From Faecalicatena faecalis (GTDB lineage Bacteria; Bacillota; Clostridia; Lachnospirales; Lachnospiraceae): a stretch of DNA of 64,000 bases. Of this stretch, positions 53,040-63,107 are shown piece after piece. The DNA lies in NCBI RefSeq assembly GCF_012524165.2, contig NZ_JABACJ020000029.1, forward strand, positions 1 through 64,000, read 5' to 3'. Every line of letters starts with the position of its first letter. The stretch's first letter is position 1. The notes beneath the pieces were generated by a model, which saw nothing but the letters and a program-made list of their open reading frames with translations, did not search any database and was not told the DNA's origin. Both the position numbers and the translations under genes were made by a program.

Positions 53040-53930
53040 ATGAGTGAAGTAATCAAGAATAGGTATGAATTTGTTGTATTATTCGATGTAGAGAATGGGA
53101 ATCCAAACGGGGACCCTGATGCAGGCAATATGCCCAGGATTGACCCTGAAAGTGGATACGGCCTGGTGACAGATGTCTGTTTAAAAAGAAAGATTCGTAA
53201 TTATGTTGAGATGGTAAAAGAAGACGAAGAGGGTTACCAGATCTACATTAAAGAGAATGTACCTTTGAATCGAAGTGACAATAAAGCCTTTGAGTATTTA
53301 GGAATTGACGAAAAGGGCGTAAAGGATTTAAAGAAAAATGACCCAGGAGCAGACCAGAAGATCAGAGATTTTATGTGTAAAAATTTCTTTGATATCAGGA
53401 CCTTCGGGGCTGTTATGACGACGTTTGTAAAAGCTCCCTTAAATTGTGGACAGGTCAGAGGTCCCGTGCAGCTTGGATTTGCCAGGAGTGTGGACCCAAT
53501 CATCAGCCAGGAGGTGACCATTACAAGGGTAGCAATCACAACGGAAAAGGATGCAGGAATTAAGAGTACAGAAATGGGAAGAAAGAGTATTGTACCTTAT
53601 GGGCTCTATAGGTTAGAAGGTTATATTTCCGCAAATCTTGCAAGAAAAGTTACAGGCTTTTCAGAGGACGATCTGGAACTTCTGTGGGAGGCAATCATCA
53701 ATATGTTCGAACACGACCATTCAGCGGCAAGAGGGAAAATGTCAGTAAGGGAACTCATTGTATTCAAGCATAGTAAGGAAATGGGAGACTGTCCTGCTTA
53801 TAAGCTGTTTGAAGCCGTAGAGGTGAAGCGCAAGGAGGATGTGATTTATCCGAGAAAATATCAGGACTATGAGGTTACAATCCATGAAGAGCAGATTCCG
53901 GGAACTGTGGAGATGATAAGGAAAATATAA
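53040..53930 (+). CDS. cas7: Cas7 (Csd2), crRNA-backbone subunit of type I-C Cascade
   Basis: The 296-residue protein has the Csd2 opening YEFVVLFDVENGNPNGDPD and FFDIRTFGAVMTT, with GPVQLGFARSVDPI near the middle. Several copies line the crRNA. GGAG lies before the ATG. It overlaps cas4 by one base. The frame is intact. Confidence 0.97.
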   Translation: MSEVIKNRYEFVVLFDVENGNPNGDPDAGNMPRIDPESGYGLVTDVCLKRKIRNYVEMVKEDEEGYQIYIKENVPLNRSDNKAFEYLGIDEKGVKDLKKNDPGADQKIRDFMCKNFFDIRTFGAVMTTFVKAPLNCGQVRGPVQLGFARSVDPIISQEVTITRVAITTEKDAGIKSTEMGRKSIVPYGLYRLEGYISANLARKVTGFSEDDLELLWEAIINMFEHDHSAARGKMSVRELIVFKHSKEMGDCPAYKLFEAVEVKRKEDVIYPRKYQDYEVTIHEEQIPGTVEMIRKI

Positions 53931-54592
53931 TGGAATATAAGGAAGAAGAGTATTTGATGATATCCGGCATTCAACATTTTAAGTTTTGCCGCAGGCAGTG
54001 GGCTTTGATTCATATTGAGCAGCAGTGGGCGGAAAATGTGCATACTGTGACAGGTGAATTAATGCACAAAAAGGTGCACGATCCGTATTTGGCAGAAAGT
54101 AGAAAAGATGTGTTAATAACAAGGTCACTGCCTGTATCTTCCAGAGAGTTGGGCATAAGTGGAGAATGTGATGTGGTAGAATTTCATAAGAGTGAAGATG
54201 GCGTACATATCCAGGGGCATCGGGGACTTTATCGTATATATCCAGTAGAGTATAAAAAAGGGAAGCCCAAGATTTCAGAGGAAGATATTTTACAGATGGC
54301 GGCCCAGGCCATGTGTTTGGAGGAAATGTTTTCAACAGAAGTTCCAGAAGGAGCCATTTTCTATGGTGAGACAAGGCGGCGTGAAACTGTAGAGATAACA
54401 GAAGAGCTGAGAAACCGGGTGAGAGATATGTTTCGGGAAATGCATCAGTATTATGAACGGCAGTATACTCCAAAGGTCAAGTGGAGTAAAAGCTGTAATG
54501 GATGTTCGCTGAAGGATATCTGCCTGCCAAAACTTGGGAAAACCATGGCTGTGAGGGAATATGTGAAGATGGCCTTGGAGGAAGATGAATGA
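53930..54592 (+). CDS. cas4: Cas4, RecB-like exonuclease of spacer acquisition
   Basis: The 220-residue protein has an N-terminal Cys in FKFCRRQWALIHIE, nuclease motifs GECDVVEF and YPVEYKKGKPK (D, E-x-K), and three C-terminal cysteines in SCNGCSLKDIC, together making the [4Fe-4S] site. Cas4 trims prespacers and helps select those with a PAM. It overlaps cas1 by four bases (ATGA). Confidence 0.96.
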   Translation: MEYKEEEYLMISGIQHFKFCRRQWALIHIEQQWAENVHTVTGELMHKKVHDPYLAESRKDVLITRSLPVSSRELGISGECDVVEFHKSEDGVHIQGHRGLYRIYPVEYKKGKPKISEEDILQMAAQAMCLEEMFSTEVPEGAIFYGETRRRETVEITEELRNRVRDMFREMHQYYERQYTPKVKWSKSCNGCSLKDICLPKLGKTMAVREYVKMALEEDE

Positions 54593-55620
54593 AAAAATTA
54601 TTAAATACTTTATATATCACATCAGAAGACAGTTATCTTGCTTTGGATGGTGAAAATATTGTTGTGCTGGATAAAGACAGGGAGGTTGGCAGGGTTCCAC
54701 TGCATAACCTGGAAGGCATTGTTTCATTTGGCTATAGAGGGACAAGCCCGGCTTTAATGGGCGCATGTGCTGATCGGAATATTTCTCTTTGCTATGTAAC
54801 CCCTAATGGAAGATTTTTGGCACGAGTGACAGGAAGCGTGAAGGGAAATGTCGTTTTAAGAAGGAAACAGTATGAGGCAAGCCAGGATGAGAAAGTGAGC
54901 CTTGGAATAGCGAAGAATTGTATTATTGGGAAAGTATACAATGCAAGATGGGTGTTGGAGAGGGCTGTGCGGGACCATAGTATGCAGATTGACACTGAAA
55001 AGGTGAAACGTGTTTCTGGAAAGTTGAAAGATGCTGCTATTGTGGTACAAAACTGTGAATCTATGGATCAGCTAAGAGGATATGAAGGAGAAGCTGCCAG
55101 TGTTTATTTCAGCGTATTTGACGAGATGATCCTTCAGCAAAAGAAGGACTTTACATTTACGGGCAGAAATAAGAGATCGCCAACAGATTGTGTTAATGCA
55201 ATGTTATCCTTTGTGTATACTTTACTGACAAATAATATTGCATCTGCATTAGAAACGGTAGGATTAGATCCTTATGTGGGGATGATGCACACAGAACGTC
55301 CTGGAAGAGTATCGCTTGCATTGGATTTGATTGAAGAACTGCGCCCTGTGCTGGCAGATCGTTTTGTTCTTTCCATGATTAATAAAAAAGTGGTCAGTAT
55401 CAAAGATTTCCTGAAAAAAGAGAATGGAGCCGTTCTTATGAAGGATGATGCCAGAAAACGTTTCCTTTCAGAATGGCAGAACAGAAAAAAGGAAACACTG
55501 ACGCATCCATATTTGAAAGAAAAAGTAGAGTGGGGAATGGTTCCTTACGTGCAGGCGATGCTATTGGCAAGATATCTTCGTGGAGATTTGGATGCATATC
55601 CGCCATTTTTGTGGAAGTGA
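54589..55620 (+). CDS. cas1: Cas1 integrase
   Basis: The 343-residue protein has the Cas1 beta domain opening (LLNTLYITSEDSYLALDGEN) and catalytic helical domain. The metal residues are E in RGYEGEAASVYF (~165), H in GMMHTERPGRVSLALDL (~233) and nearby acidic residues in that stretch. With Cas2 it inserts new spacers at the leader end. Length is standard for type I-C. Confidence 0.97.
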   Translation: MKKLLNTLYITSEDSYLALDGENIVVLDKDREVGRVPLHNLEGIVSFGYRGTSPALMGACADRNISLCYVTPNGRFLARVTGSVKGNVVLRRKQYEASQDEKVSLGIAKNCIIGKVYNARWVLERAVRDHSMQIDTEKVKRVSGKLKDAAIVVQNCESMDQLRGYEGEAASVYFSVFDEMILQQKKDFTFTGRNKRSPTDCVNAMLSFVYTLLTNNIASALETVGLDPYVGMMHTERPGRVSLALDLIEELRPVLADRFVLSMINKKVVSIKDFLKKENGAVLMKDDARKRFLSEWQNRKKETLTHPYLKEKVEWGMVPYVQAMLLARYLRGDLDAYPPFLWK

Positions 55621-55651
55621 GCCCCATACTTATATATCGGGAGGAGATACG

Positions 55652-55942
55652 ATGCTAGTATTCATTACATACGATGTCAACACAGAATCAGCAGGCGGTA
55701 AAACCAGACTCAGGAAAGTAGCCAAACAATGTGTTAATTATGGGAGACGTGTACAGAACTCGGTTTTTGAGTGTATCCTGGATAATGCACAGTGTGTCAT
55801 GTTGAAATCTATTTTGACGGAAATAATAGATGAAGAGGTGGATAGCCTGAGATTTTACTATTTAGGGAATAAGTATAAGACCAAGGTGGAACATGTTGGA
55901 GTCGATCGGGGAATTGCAGTGGATGAACCTCTGATTTTGTAG
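55652..55942 (+). CDS. cas2: Cas2
   Basis: The 96-residue protein has the ferredoxin-like Cas2 fold with MLVFITYDVNT and RRVQNSVFECIL. It forms the core of the Cas1-Cas2 integrase. GGAGGAG lies before the ATG. Its last codons, V-D-E-P-L-I-L-stop, pass straight into the leader of array 2, and a decayed copy of this end precedes array 1. Confidence 0.97.
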   Translation: MLVFITYDVNTESAGGKTRLRKVAKQCVNYGRRVQNSVFECILDNAQCVMLKSILTEIIDEEVDSLRFYYLGNKYKTKVEHVGVDRGIAVDEPLIL

Positions 55943-56112
55943 TGCGAATGTGAAGCACACATGAAAACCCCGGGGGATTCGCACCAGAAAAATTGCAAAA
56001 AAACTATAGATAATATTAGAAATAAGTTTTAAAATGAGAATATGTCTAAAAGATTTTGTGAGATGGCACAAAAGGTGGTGCTATTTTGCTGGAAAATTTG
56101 GATATGTTTGCT
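55943..56112 (+). promoter_or_regulatory. CRISPR leader of array 2
   Basis: The ~170 bases from the cas2 stop codon to the first repeat are AT-rich and homologous to the leader of array 1. The part nearest the repeat (GATATGTTTGCT) is almost identical in both, as expected for an integration signal. Confidence 0.85.
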
Positions 56113-57203
56113 GTCGTTCCCTTCGCGGGAACGTGGATTGAAATTGCGATATTCTTGATATATGTACAATCCGTATAGTCGTTCCCTTCGCGGGAACGTG
56201 GATTGAAATATACTGTCTTACATCCAGCTCATAATAACTCATGTCGTTCCCTTCGCGGGAACGTGGATTGAAATTTATGAAATAATTATAGATGGGAAAA
56301 AAACAAAAGGTCGTTCCCTTCGCGGGAACGTGGATTGAAATTAAGGACATTTACCTGTGATCTTGATCCGGATGGTCGTTCCCTTCGCGGGAACGTGGAT
56401 TGAAATTAATTTTGAACAGCTCAATAATATAAATGTTCTGGTCGTTCCCTTCGCGGGAACGTGGATTGAAATCGTTAAATTAAATTGCGATTTAGTTGAA
56501 AATTAAGTCGTTCCCTTCGCGGGAACGTGGATTGAAATCTTTGAACTGCACCTTGTAAATAAGGAATTTAAAGTCGTTCCCTTCGCGGGAACGTGGATTG
56601 AAATGTAATCCATGATCCGCTTAATATATAATTCCCGGTCGTTCCCTTCGCGGGAACGTGGATTGAAATTACTGTATCAAATTCTTTTTCCATCCTGTGG
56701 AAGTGTCGTTCCCTTCGCGGGAACGTGGATTGAAATTTTTGTTTATGCCATCAACAGTTAACTTTTCCCCGTCGTTCCCTTCGCGGGAACGTGGATTGAA
56801 ATTGTGCATATTTTACCCATTCCTCACGTGCAAGGGCACGTCGTTCCCTTCGCGGGAACGTGGATTGAAATTGCGTCAAGAGGTCCTTATTAAAAAGTCC
56901 TATATCGTCGTTCCCTTCGCGGGAACGTGGATTGAAATGCAGCATTTGGTGTGCATACTTCGCTCTCCCACCGTCGTTCCCTTCGCGGGAACGTGGATTG
57001 AAATTTTAGTGCAGCAGAAATTGCGCAGCTGGCTGACGGATCGTTCCCTTTGCGGGAACATGGATTAAAATTATTATATGAATCTTCTGATTAACTTACA
57101 GCCTCGTCATTCCCTTTTCAGAAACGCAGATTAAAATCAAAATCCCCCTCAAATCCCAAATAGGTATCCTTCTGATTCCCCTCACGGAATCATAGACCAT
57201 CAG
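56113..57203 (+). CRISPR. CRISPR array 2, type I-C repeat variant, 14 intact and 3 decayed repeats
   Basis: Repeats are 32 bases, opening GTCGTTCCCTTCGCGGG and closing AACGTGGATTGAAAT; they differ from array 1 only inside the hairpin region. Fourteen copies (56113-57004) are intact. The copies at 57040-57071, 57106-57137 and ~57172-57203 diverge step by step, the last barely recognisable. Spacers are mostly 33-36 bases and all differ. The leader side lies next to cas2. Confidence 0.97.
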
Positions 57204-57720
57204 CAAATCGTAATCATCATGGTTTGTTTTTATTACTAGAGTAAGTTGCAAAAATAAGGCAGTAATACACGGCTTTGCAGCGAAATGAAATAATTGATTG
57301 ATGTAGATCCCTTATCGAATATTTCCTACCAATAGGTCAGTAACAAGCTATGCTCTTGAGATGACAACATCCCTCTGCCATAGTTTTATTACATGGGTAA
57401 ATGTGGACAGATACTTAGAGGATAAGATTATAGTGCAGTAGAGAACATAGGTATACGTTCATTTTTTTTGACACGCTCTTGGTAAAGTGAGAGGAACAAT
57501 GCTGTATTTCTAAAAAGGCTTGTAAAAGCCGACAAAAACAGCAAAACAGCAAACCCTAGATAGTCTTTTCCACGGCAATATGATATAATGACACCAATGG
57601 GTCAGATTGGTTTTTCATTATCTGGCAACTGTATGTTAGTTTGTGATCTTAATTCATGATGTAATATACATACTCAACCGATACAAAGTCGATTAGATAA
57701 AGGATAAGAGCGGGTGAACA
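57204..57720 (+). promoter_or_regulatory. Intergenic region with extended -10 promoter for the hybrid kinase
   Basis: These ~515 bases hold no gene. TGATATAAT at 57581-57589 is an extended -10 element about 130 bases before the kinase start, and a TTGACA at 57468-57473 lacks a matching -10. No further feature is seen. Confidence 0.45.
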
Positions 57721-59928
57721 ATGGATCAGATAAGACAGGGTGTACAAGTAAAGGGGGAGGATGCCCCAGGAAAAGAGCTGAAAAGACTTGCTGACAAGCT
57801 GCATGCGTTAAATGATCAGAATATTACTGGAGACTCAGTTTATTATTTGGATGCAGCAGAGTTTCCCGAAGAGTATGAGCCTCTCATCAGGGAGATGAAT
57901 AAATCTATAGAGGTCGGGGCATATGTCGCAGGGAAAAAGGATTATAATGACATTCTGAGTGCTTTGTGTTCCGATTATGTATCGGTCTACAGGGCAGATT
58001 TGAATTCAGAATTATATGAGACTTATCGTATCAATGATAATATGCGTGATGGGGTCAGAGATAGTATTGTAGCATCTGAGGTTTATTATACTTCTGCATT
58101 CGAACGCTATACCAATCAGTATGTATTAGAGGAGGAGCAGGAGTATTTTCGTTCTATGGTAGCTAAGGAACACGTCAGGGAGGAACTGCAGAACAAAAGC
58201 CGATTTACATTCAGGTACAGGGTGAAGGATAATCCGCAGGGAATGAAGAACTTTGAAGCCCTCTTCGCCAAAGCAAAAGGAAGACCAGAAGAATTTTCAG
58301 TGATTATGGGATTTCGTAATGTAGACCTTGCTGTGCGTAAGGAAGATGCATATAAAAAAGAGACACAGCATGATATAGAAGAGACGCTGGAAGGGGCACG
58401 GACTGGGCTGTGGACGATAGAATGTGAAGAAGGATGCAAACCTAGGATGTATGCCGACAAAACGATGAGGATGCTCTTAGGGGCGGAAGAGAGTATTTCG
58501 CCAGAGGAATGTTATAAGACTTGGTTTGAACGCATTGAACCGGATTATGTGGAGATGGTGGAGGAGTCAGTAGCGGAGATTCTCAGTCAGGGGAGGTCCG
58601 AAGTAAAATATCCGTGGAACCACCCAGAATGGGGAATGATTTATGTCCGCTGCGGTGGTGTGGTCGATAAAAAGTTTGATAAGCCGGGATTTCGGCTGAA
58701 GGGATATCATCAGGACATCACGGAGATCATGGTAACAAGACAGAAACAGGAAAAGGCACTTATGGAGGCTTTAGTAGAGGCCAACAGAGCAAATGTGGCA
58801 AAAACAGAATTTCTTTCACATATGTCACATGACATTCGCACTCCGATCAATGGAATTCTAGGTATGCTTACTATTAGTGAGAAGAACCCAGATGACCCTG
58901 CCAGACAGAGTGAATGCAGGAGAAAGATCCGTACCTCAGCCGAGCATCTGCTGTCCCTTATCAATGACGTGCTGGATATTAGTAAGCTGGAAAGTGGAGC
59001 TTTCGTATTTGCAAAAGAGCGTTTCTATCTGGAGGATGTGCTGGACAATTGTGCAGGAATTATGATTCCTCAGGCAGAGGAGCAGGGAATCGAACTGCGG
59101 ACGAGACGGATTGGATTGACACATGTGCCTTTAAATGGGAGTCCCCTTCATTTAAGGCAGGTCTTAATCAATATTGTGAGCAATGCAATTAAATATAACC
59201 ATCCAAACGGCAGCGTTTTTGTCTGTACAGAGGAGGTTCAGAACGAAAAGGAATCCATCACATATCGTTTTACGGTGGAAGATAATGGAATTGGAATGAG
59301 TGAAGAGTTTCAGAAGCACCTTTTTGAACCATTTACCCAGGAGCGGGATGATGCCAGGACCAGCTATCGGGGGACAGGACTTGGAATGGCAATCACAAAG
59401 AATCTGGTAGAACAGATGGGTGGTTCTATCTCTGTTCAAAGTGTCCAGGGTGAGGGAAGTACTTTTACGGTATTGCTTCCAATAGAACGTGCTGAAGAGG
59501 AATTGACAGATACAAGACAGACAGAGGAGCTCCATGCAGATGTTTCAGGAATGAGGGTACTTCTCGTGGAGGATAATGAGATTAACCGTGAGATTGCTCA
59601 GTATATGCTGGAGGATGCCGGGGTAACTGTGGTGAATGCTGAAAATGGAAAGCGGGCGGTAGAGCTTTTCGAGGAGTCATCCTTGGGAGCGTTCGACTGT
59701 ATTCTTATGGATGTGATGATGCCCGTTATGGATGGGCTGGAGGCAACACGGGAGATCCGCAGCATGGAACGCTCAGATGCGGCAACGGTGCCTATCATAG
59801 CAGTATCTGCCAATGCCTTTGCAGAGGATGCGCAGAAGGCGATGGAAGCCGGAATGAATGAACATATTGCCAAGCCGCTGGATATGGATGAGGTATTTAA
59901 GGTGATGGTGTCATGCTGTAAGAGGTAG
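57721..59928 (+). CDS. Cytosolic hybrid histidine kinase with PAS-like sensors and receiver domain
   Basis: The 735-residue protein has no membrane helix. The N-terminal ~330 residues hold two PAS-like regions, the second ending RLKGYHQDITEIM. HisKA has the phospho-His in LSHMSHDIRTPINGILGML (~370). HATPase_c shows NIVSNAIKYNH, DNGIGM and GTGLGMAITK. A receiver domain (~600-735) has DNEINREIA, LMDVMMPVMDG with the phosphorylated Asp, and the Lys in HIAKPLD. Output by a phosphorelay to an unlinked partner or by the receiver itself is expected; no response-regulator gene is adjacent. An IS256 element lies directly behind the stop codon. Confidence 0.93.
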   Translation: MDQIRQGVQVKGEDAPGKELKRLADKLHALNDQNITGDSVYYLDAAEFPEEYEPLIREMNKSIEVGAYVAGKKDYNDILSALCSDYVSVYRADLNSELYETYRINDNMRDGVRDSIVASEVYYTSAFERYTNQYVLEEEQEYFRSMVAKEHVREELQNKSRFTFRYRVKDNPQGMKNFEALFAKAKGRPEEFSVIMGFRNVDLAVRKEDAYKKETQHDIEETLEGARTGLWTIECEEGCKPRMYADKTMRMLLGAEESISPEECYKTWFERIEPDYVEMVEESVAEILSQGRSEVKYPWNHPEWGMIYVRCGGVVDKKFDKPGFRLKGYHQDITEIMVTRQKQEKALMEALVEANRANVAKTEFLSHMSHDIRTPINGILGMLTISEKNPDDPARQSECRRKIRTSAEHLLSLINDVLDISKLESGAFVFAKERFYLEDVLDNCAGIMIPQAEEQGIELRTRRIGLTHVPLNGSPLHLRQVLINIVSNAIKYNHPNGSVFVCTEEVQNEKESITYRFTVEDNGIGMSEEFQKHLFEPFTQERDDARTSYRGTGLGMAITKNLVEQMGGSISVQSVQGEGSTFTVLLPIERAEEELTDTRQTEELHADVSGMRVLLVEDNEINREIAQYMLEDAGVTVVNAENGKRAVELFEESSLGAFDCILMDVMMPVMDGLEATREIRSMERSDAATVPIIAVSANAFAEDAQKAMEAGMNEHIAKPLDMDEVFKVMVSCCKR

Positions 59929-59937
59929 GGGGACTGA

Positions 59938-61420
59938 GAGTCTGTGAAAGTTTTTCTGTAATTAAAGATTTATAAGGTCTTCTATGATAAAATAAAAATC
60001 ATAGGAGGCCTTTTATTATGGCAAGAGAAAAGAAACCTGTACACAAAGTACAAATGACCGATGGAAAGCGGAACATCATCCGGCAGCTTCTTGAGGAGTA
60101 TGAAATCGAATCTGCCCAGGACATCCAGGATGCTCTCAAAGATCTGCTGGGCGGAACCATCAAAGAGATGATGGAATCCGAGATGGACGAACACCTTGGC
60201 TATCGCAAATCAGAACGTTCCGATTGTGATGACTACCGCAATGGCTATAAAACCAAGCAGGTGAATAGCAGCTATGGATGCATGAAAGTCGAAGTCCCAC
60301 AGGATCGTAACTCCACCTTTGAGCCCCAGGTGGTAAAGAAACGCCAGAAAGATATTTCTGATATCGATCAGAAGATCATATCCATGTACGCCAAAGGGAT
60401 GACAACACGGCAGATCTCGGAAACACTGGAGGATATCTACGGCTTCGAAGCCTCCGAAGGCTTTATTTCGGATGTGACGGATAAGCTTCTGCCTCAGATT
60501 GAAGACTGGCAGAACCGTCCACTTTCCGATGTCTATCCGGTACTTTATATTGATGCAATCCACTATTCTGTGCGCGATAACGGTGTGATTCGTAAGCTGG
60601 CGGCCTACGTTGTACTTGGAATTAATTCAGATGGTTTAAAAGAGGTTCTGACCATCGAGGTTGGCGAAAATGAGAGTGCCAAGTACTGGCTTTCCGTCCT
60701 GAATGGTTTAAAAAACCGTGGAGTAAAAGACATCCTGATCCTCTGTGCCGATGGACTGACAGGAATTAAGGAAGCGATAGCCGCTGCCTTTCCAAAGACG
60801 GAATACCAGAGGTGCATTGTCCATCAGGTGAGGAATACGCTAAAATACGTATCGGACAGGGACCGTAAGCCCTTTGCGGCAGATCTCAAAACGATTTACC
60901 AGGCGCCAACAGAGGAGAAGGCGTTAGAAGCCTTGGAGCGGGTCACAGAAAAATGGTCGGAAAAGTATCCGAATTCCATGAAAAGCTGGCACCAGAACTG
61001 GGACGCAATCGTCCCCATTTTTAAGTTTTCAACGACTGTACGCAAGGTTATATATACCACGAACGCAATCGAGAGCCTGAACGCCACATACCGGAAGCTG
61101 AATCGCCAGAGGAGCGTGTTTCCAAGCGATACCGCCCTTTTAAAAGCCCTGTACTTGTCAACATTTGAAGCAACAAAGAAATGGACGATGCCCATCCGAA
61201 ACTGGGGACAGGTATACGGGGAACTGAGCCTTATGTATGAAGGCCGGCTGCCTATCTAAAGGAATCCAAAACCTTTCAGGCCAGGCGGAAGTCCGGCTGT
61301 TCTTGACATACGTAAATATATGCGTTATATATAAACCAAGGGCTGAATGCTCATAAAGAAGCCTTCAGCCCTACCATTATCATAGAAGATCTGCTTTTAC
61401 AGAGATTTCTTCACACACTC
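59938..61420 (+). mobile_element. IS256-family insertion sequence
   Basis: An intact IS256-type transposase gene is flanked by ~24-base imperfect inverted repeats: GAGTCTGTGAAAGTTTTTCT... at 59938-59961 and its partner, complement of GAGTGTGTGAAGAAATCTCT..., at 61397-61420. GGGGGA occurs just outside on both sides, but the spacing does not prove a target duplication. A hairpin AGGGCTGAA/TTCAGCCCT at 61339-61372 lies behind the gene inside the element. It sits ten bases after the kinase stop codon. Confidence 0.85.
60018..61259 (+). CDS. IS256 family transposase
   Basis: The 413-residue protein is a full-length IS256-type DDE transposase: DYRNGYKTKQVNSSYG near the N-terminus, the first Asp in VLYIDAIHYSVRD (~175), the second in ILCADGLTGIKEAI (~240), the signature QRCIVHQVRN, and the Glu in YTTNAIESLNATYRKL (~350). 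No frameshift is visible, so it may be active. AGGAGG lies before the ATG. Confidence 0.95.
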   Translation: MAREKKPVHKVQMTDGKRNIIRQLLEEYEIESAQDIQDALKDLLGGTIKEMMESEMDEHLGYRKSERSDCDDYRNGYKTKQVNSSYGCMKVEVPQDRNSTFEPQVVKKRQKDISDIDQKIISMYAKGMTTRQISETLEDIYGFEASEGFISDVTDKLLPQIEDWQNRPLSDVYPVLYIDAIHYSVRDNGVIRKLAAYVVLGINSDGLKEVLTIEVGENESAKYWLSVLNGLKNRGVKDILILCADGLTGIKEAIAAAFPKTEYQRCIVHQVRNTLKYVSDRDRKPFAADLKTIYQAPTEEKALEALERVTEKWSEKYPNSMKSWHQNWDAIVPIFKFSTTVRKVIYTTNAIESLNATYRKLNRQRSVFPSDTALLKALYLSTFEATKKWTMPIRNWGQVYGELSLMYEGRLPI

Positions 61421-61471
61421 CTGGGGGATAAAATCAGTAGCCCCTACCATTTATGACATAATAAGCTATTA

Positions 61472-62884
61472 TTACTTTATGCTTTTGCAGTAAATATCAT
61501 TTCTTTCCTGCTTACAAGCACATCTATATTCCTCTTCTTCCTGCCGCATCCCTTTCATGACAAGCACATAGATAACCGTTGTAACAACAAACGTAAGACT
61601 ATCTGCTACAGCCTGTGCCATCTGGATTCCTAACAATCCGAACAATCTCGGAAGAATCAAGAGTGCTGGGATGAAGAACAGCCCCTGTCTGGCGGAGGCG
61701 AGCAGTGTTGCATATCCCGTCTTCCCCATCGTCTGCATCATCATATTATTCATAATAATCCACCCATTTAGTGTAAAACTCAGGCATTGGAACCGAAGTG
61801 CCGTTGTTCCGATCCGAATGACCTCAGGATCATCCCGGAATATTCCGACCAGGCTGCCTGATAAAAGCGCACCAACAATTGCGAGAATAAATAAGAGCAC
61901 AGTAGAAACCTTCACACAGAACCAGAGAGCCTCACGAACGCGTCCAAACTTTTTGGCCCCATAATTAAAACCACATACAGGCTGGAATCCCTGGCCGAAC
62001 CCAATTAGTGCAGAGCCGGCAAACATCGTGATTCTGCTGACAATGGACATGGCGGCAATGGCTGCGTCTCCATAAGGATTGGCTGCAAGATTTAAGGTCA
62101 TGGTCGCAACACTTCCCAGACCCTGCCGGAACAAAGAGGGCAGTCCCCCTCCGACAATTTCTGAAAGCCGTTCTTTGTTAAGCTTTATATTGCGGAAACG
62201 GATGGGGATACACTTGGAAATCCGAATTCCCACCAAAAGCATAACGAAACTGACAAACTGGCTCATAATAGTTGCAAAAGCAGCTCCTGCGATTCCCATA
62301 TGAAATACAAAAATAAAAAGCGGGTCCAGAGCAATGTTTAAAACAGCCCCAGTTGTAATTCCAATCATCGAGTAAACCGCATTTCCCTGGAAACGTATCT
62401 GATTATTCAGCACGAGCTGTGCCGTCATATATGGCGCGCCGAGCAGGATGATCCCCAGATACTTTTCTGTATAGGGAAGGATCGTATCAGTCGAGCCGAG
62501 GATGAGGCAGAGCGGCTTTAGGAAAACCAACCCTAACACCGTTACGGCAAGACCGAGGAAAATTGCCATAAAAAATCCGGTAGCTGCCAGTTGTTCTGCA
62601 GTACCAGTTTCCTTGGAGCCAAGCTTCCTCGAAATGGAATTGCCGGAACCGTGCCCGCAGAAAAATCCCAGCGCCTGTATCACGGCCATGAGCGGAAACG
62701 CAACTCCTACTGCGGCGGTGGCACTGGTTCCGATCCTGCCGACGAAAAAGGTATCGGCCATGTTATAGAATGAGGTAATGAGCATGCTGATGATAGTCGG
62801 GACTGCAAGCCTTCCTATCAGGCTTGGAATCGGCATCTCTGTCATCATCTTATACTTTTCATCCTGAGTCATTGTATTGCGCAA
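61472..62884 (-). CDS. MATE family efflux transporter
   Basis: The 470-residue protein has twelve predicted helices and MATE motifs in both halves (PTIISMLITSFYNMADTFFVGRIG at the start; GFNYGAKKFGRVREAL midway). It exports drugs or metabolites using a Na+ or H+ gradient. I start at the TTG at 62884, which has AAGGAAG eight bases upstream; the ATG at 62872 is too far from that site. It has a charged, Cys-containing tail. Convergent with the IS element and divergent from def. Confidence 0.93.
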   Translation of the reverse strand: MRNTMTQDEKYKMMTEMPIPSLIGRLAVPTIISMLITSFYNMADTFFVGRIGTSATAAVGVAFPLMAVIQALGFFCGHGSGNSISRKLGSKETGTAEQLAATGFFMAIFLGLAVTVLGLVFLKPLCLILGSTDTILPYTEKYLGIILLGAPYMTAQLVLNNQIRFQGNAVYSMIGITTGAVLNIALDPLFIFVFHMGIAGAAFATIMSQFVSFVMLLVGIRISKCIPIRFRNIKLNKERLSEIVGGGLPSLFRQGLGSVATMTLNLAANPYGDAAIAAMSIVSRITMFAGSALIGFGQGFQPVCGFNYGAKKFGRVREALWFCVKVSTVLLFILAIVGALLSGSLVGIFRDDPEVIRIGTTALRFQCLSFTLNGWIIMNNMMMQTMGKTGYATLLASARQGLFFIPALLILPRLFGLLGIQMAQAVADSLTFVVTTVIYVLVMKGMRQEEEEYRCACKQERNDIYCKSIK

Positions 62885-63107
62885 ATTAATCGCTTCCTTT
62901 ATATAGAATAGGGGGACATTTCATGAGTCCAGAAAGTATCGTTACAGTCACTCCCCCAGATACTGGAAAATAAGGTCTGTGAAAAAAAACAGTTATATTG
63001 TTTTATTATAGCACATTTCCGGTGAGGATTGAAGTTTAAACGCCTGTGATATATACTATGACTTAGGGGAAATTTGATCGTGATAAAACGCAGAGAGGTT
63101 ACAGAAT

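Noticed and set aside
47200-57203. Spacers matching genes within this window (self-targeting)
   Set aside because: Reading the spacers against the mobile segments by eye gave no clear match. A proper search against the whole genome and phage databases would be needed to exclude it.
59930-61430. GGGGGA on both sides of the IS256 element as a target duplication
   Set aside because: IS256-type duplications are 8-9 bases and should abut the inverted repeats. Here only six bases agree and the distances to the repeats differ.
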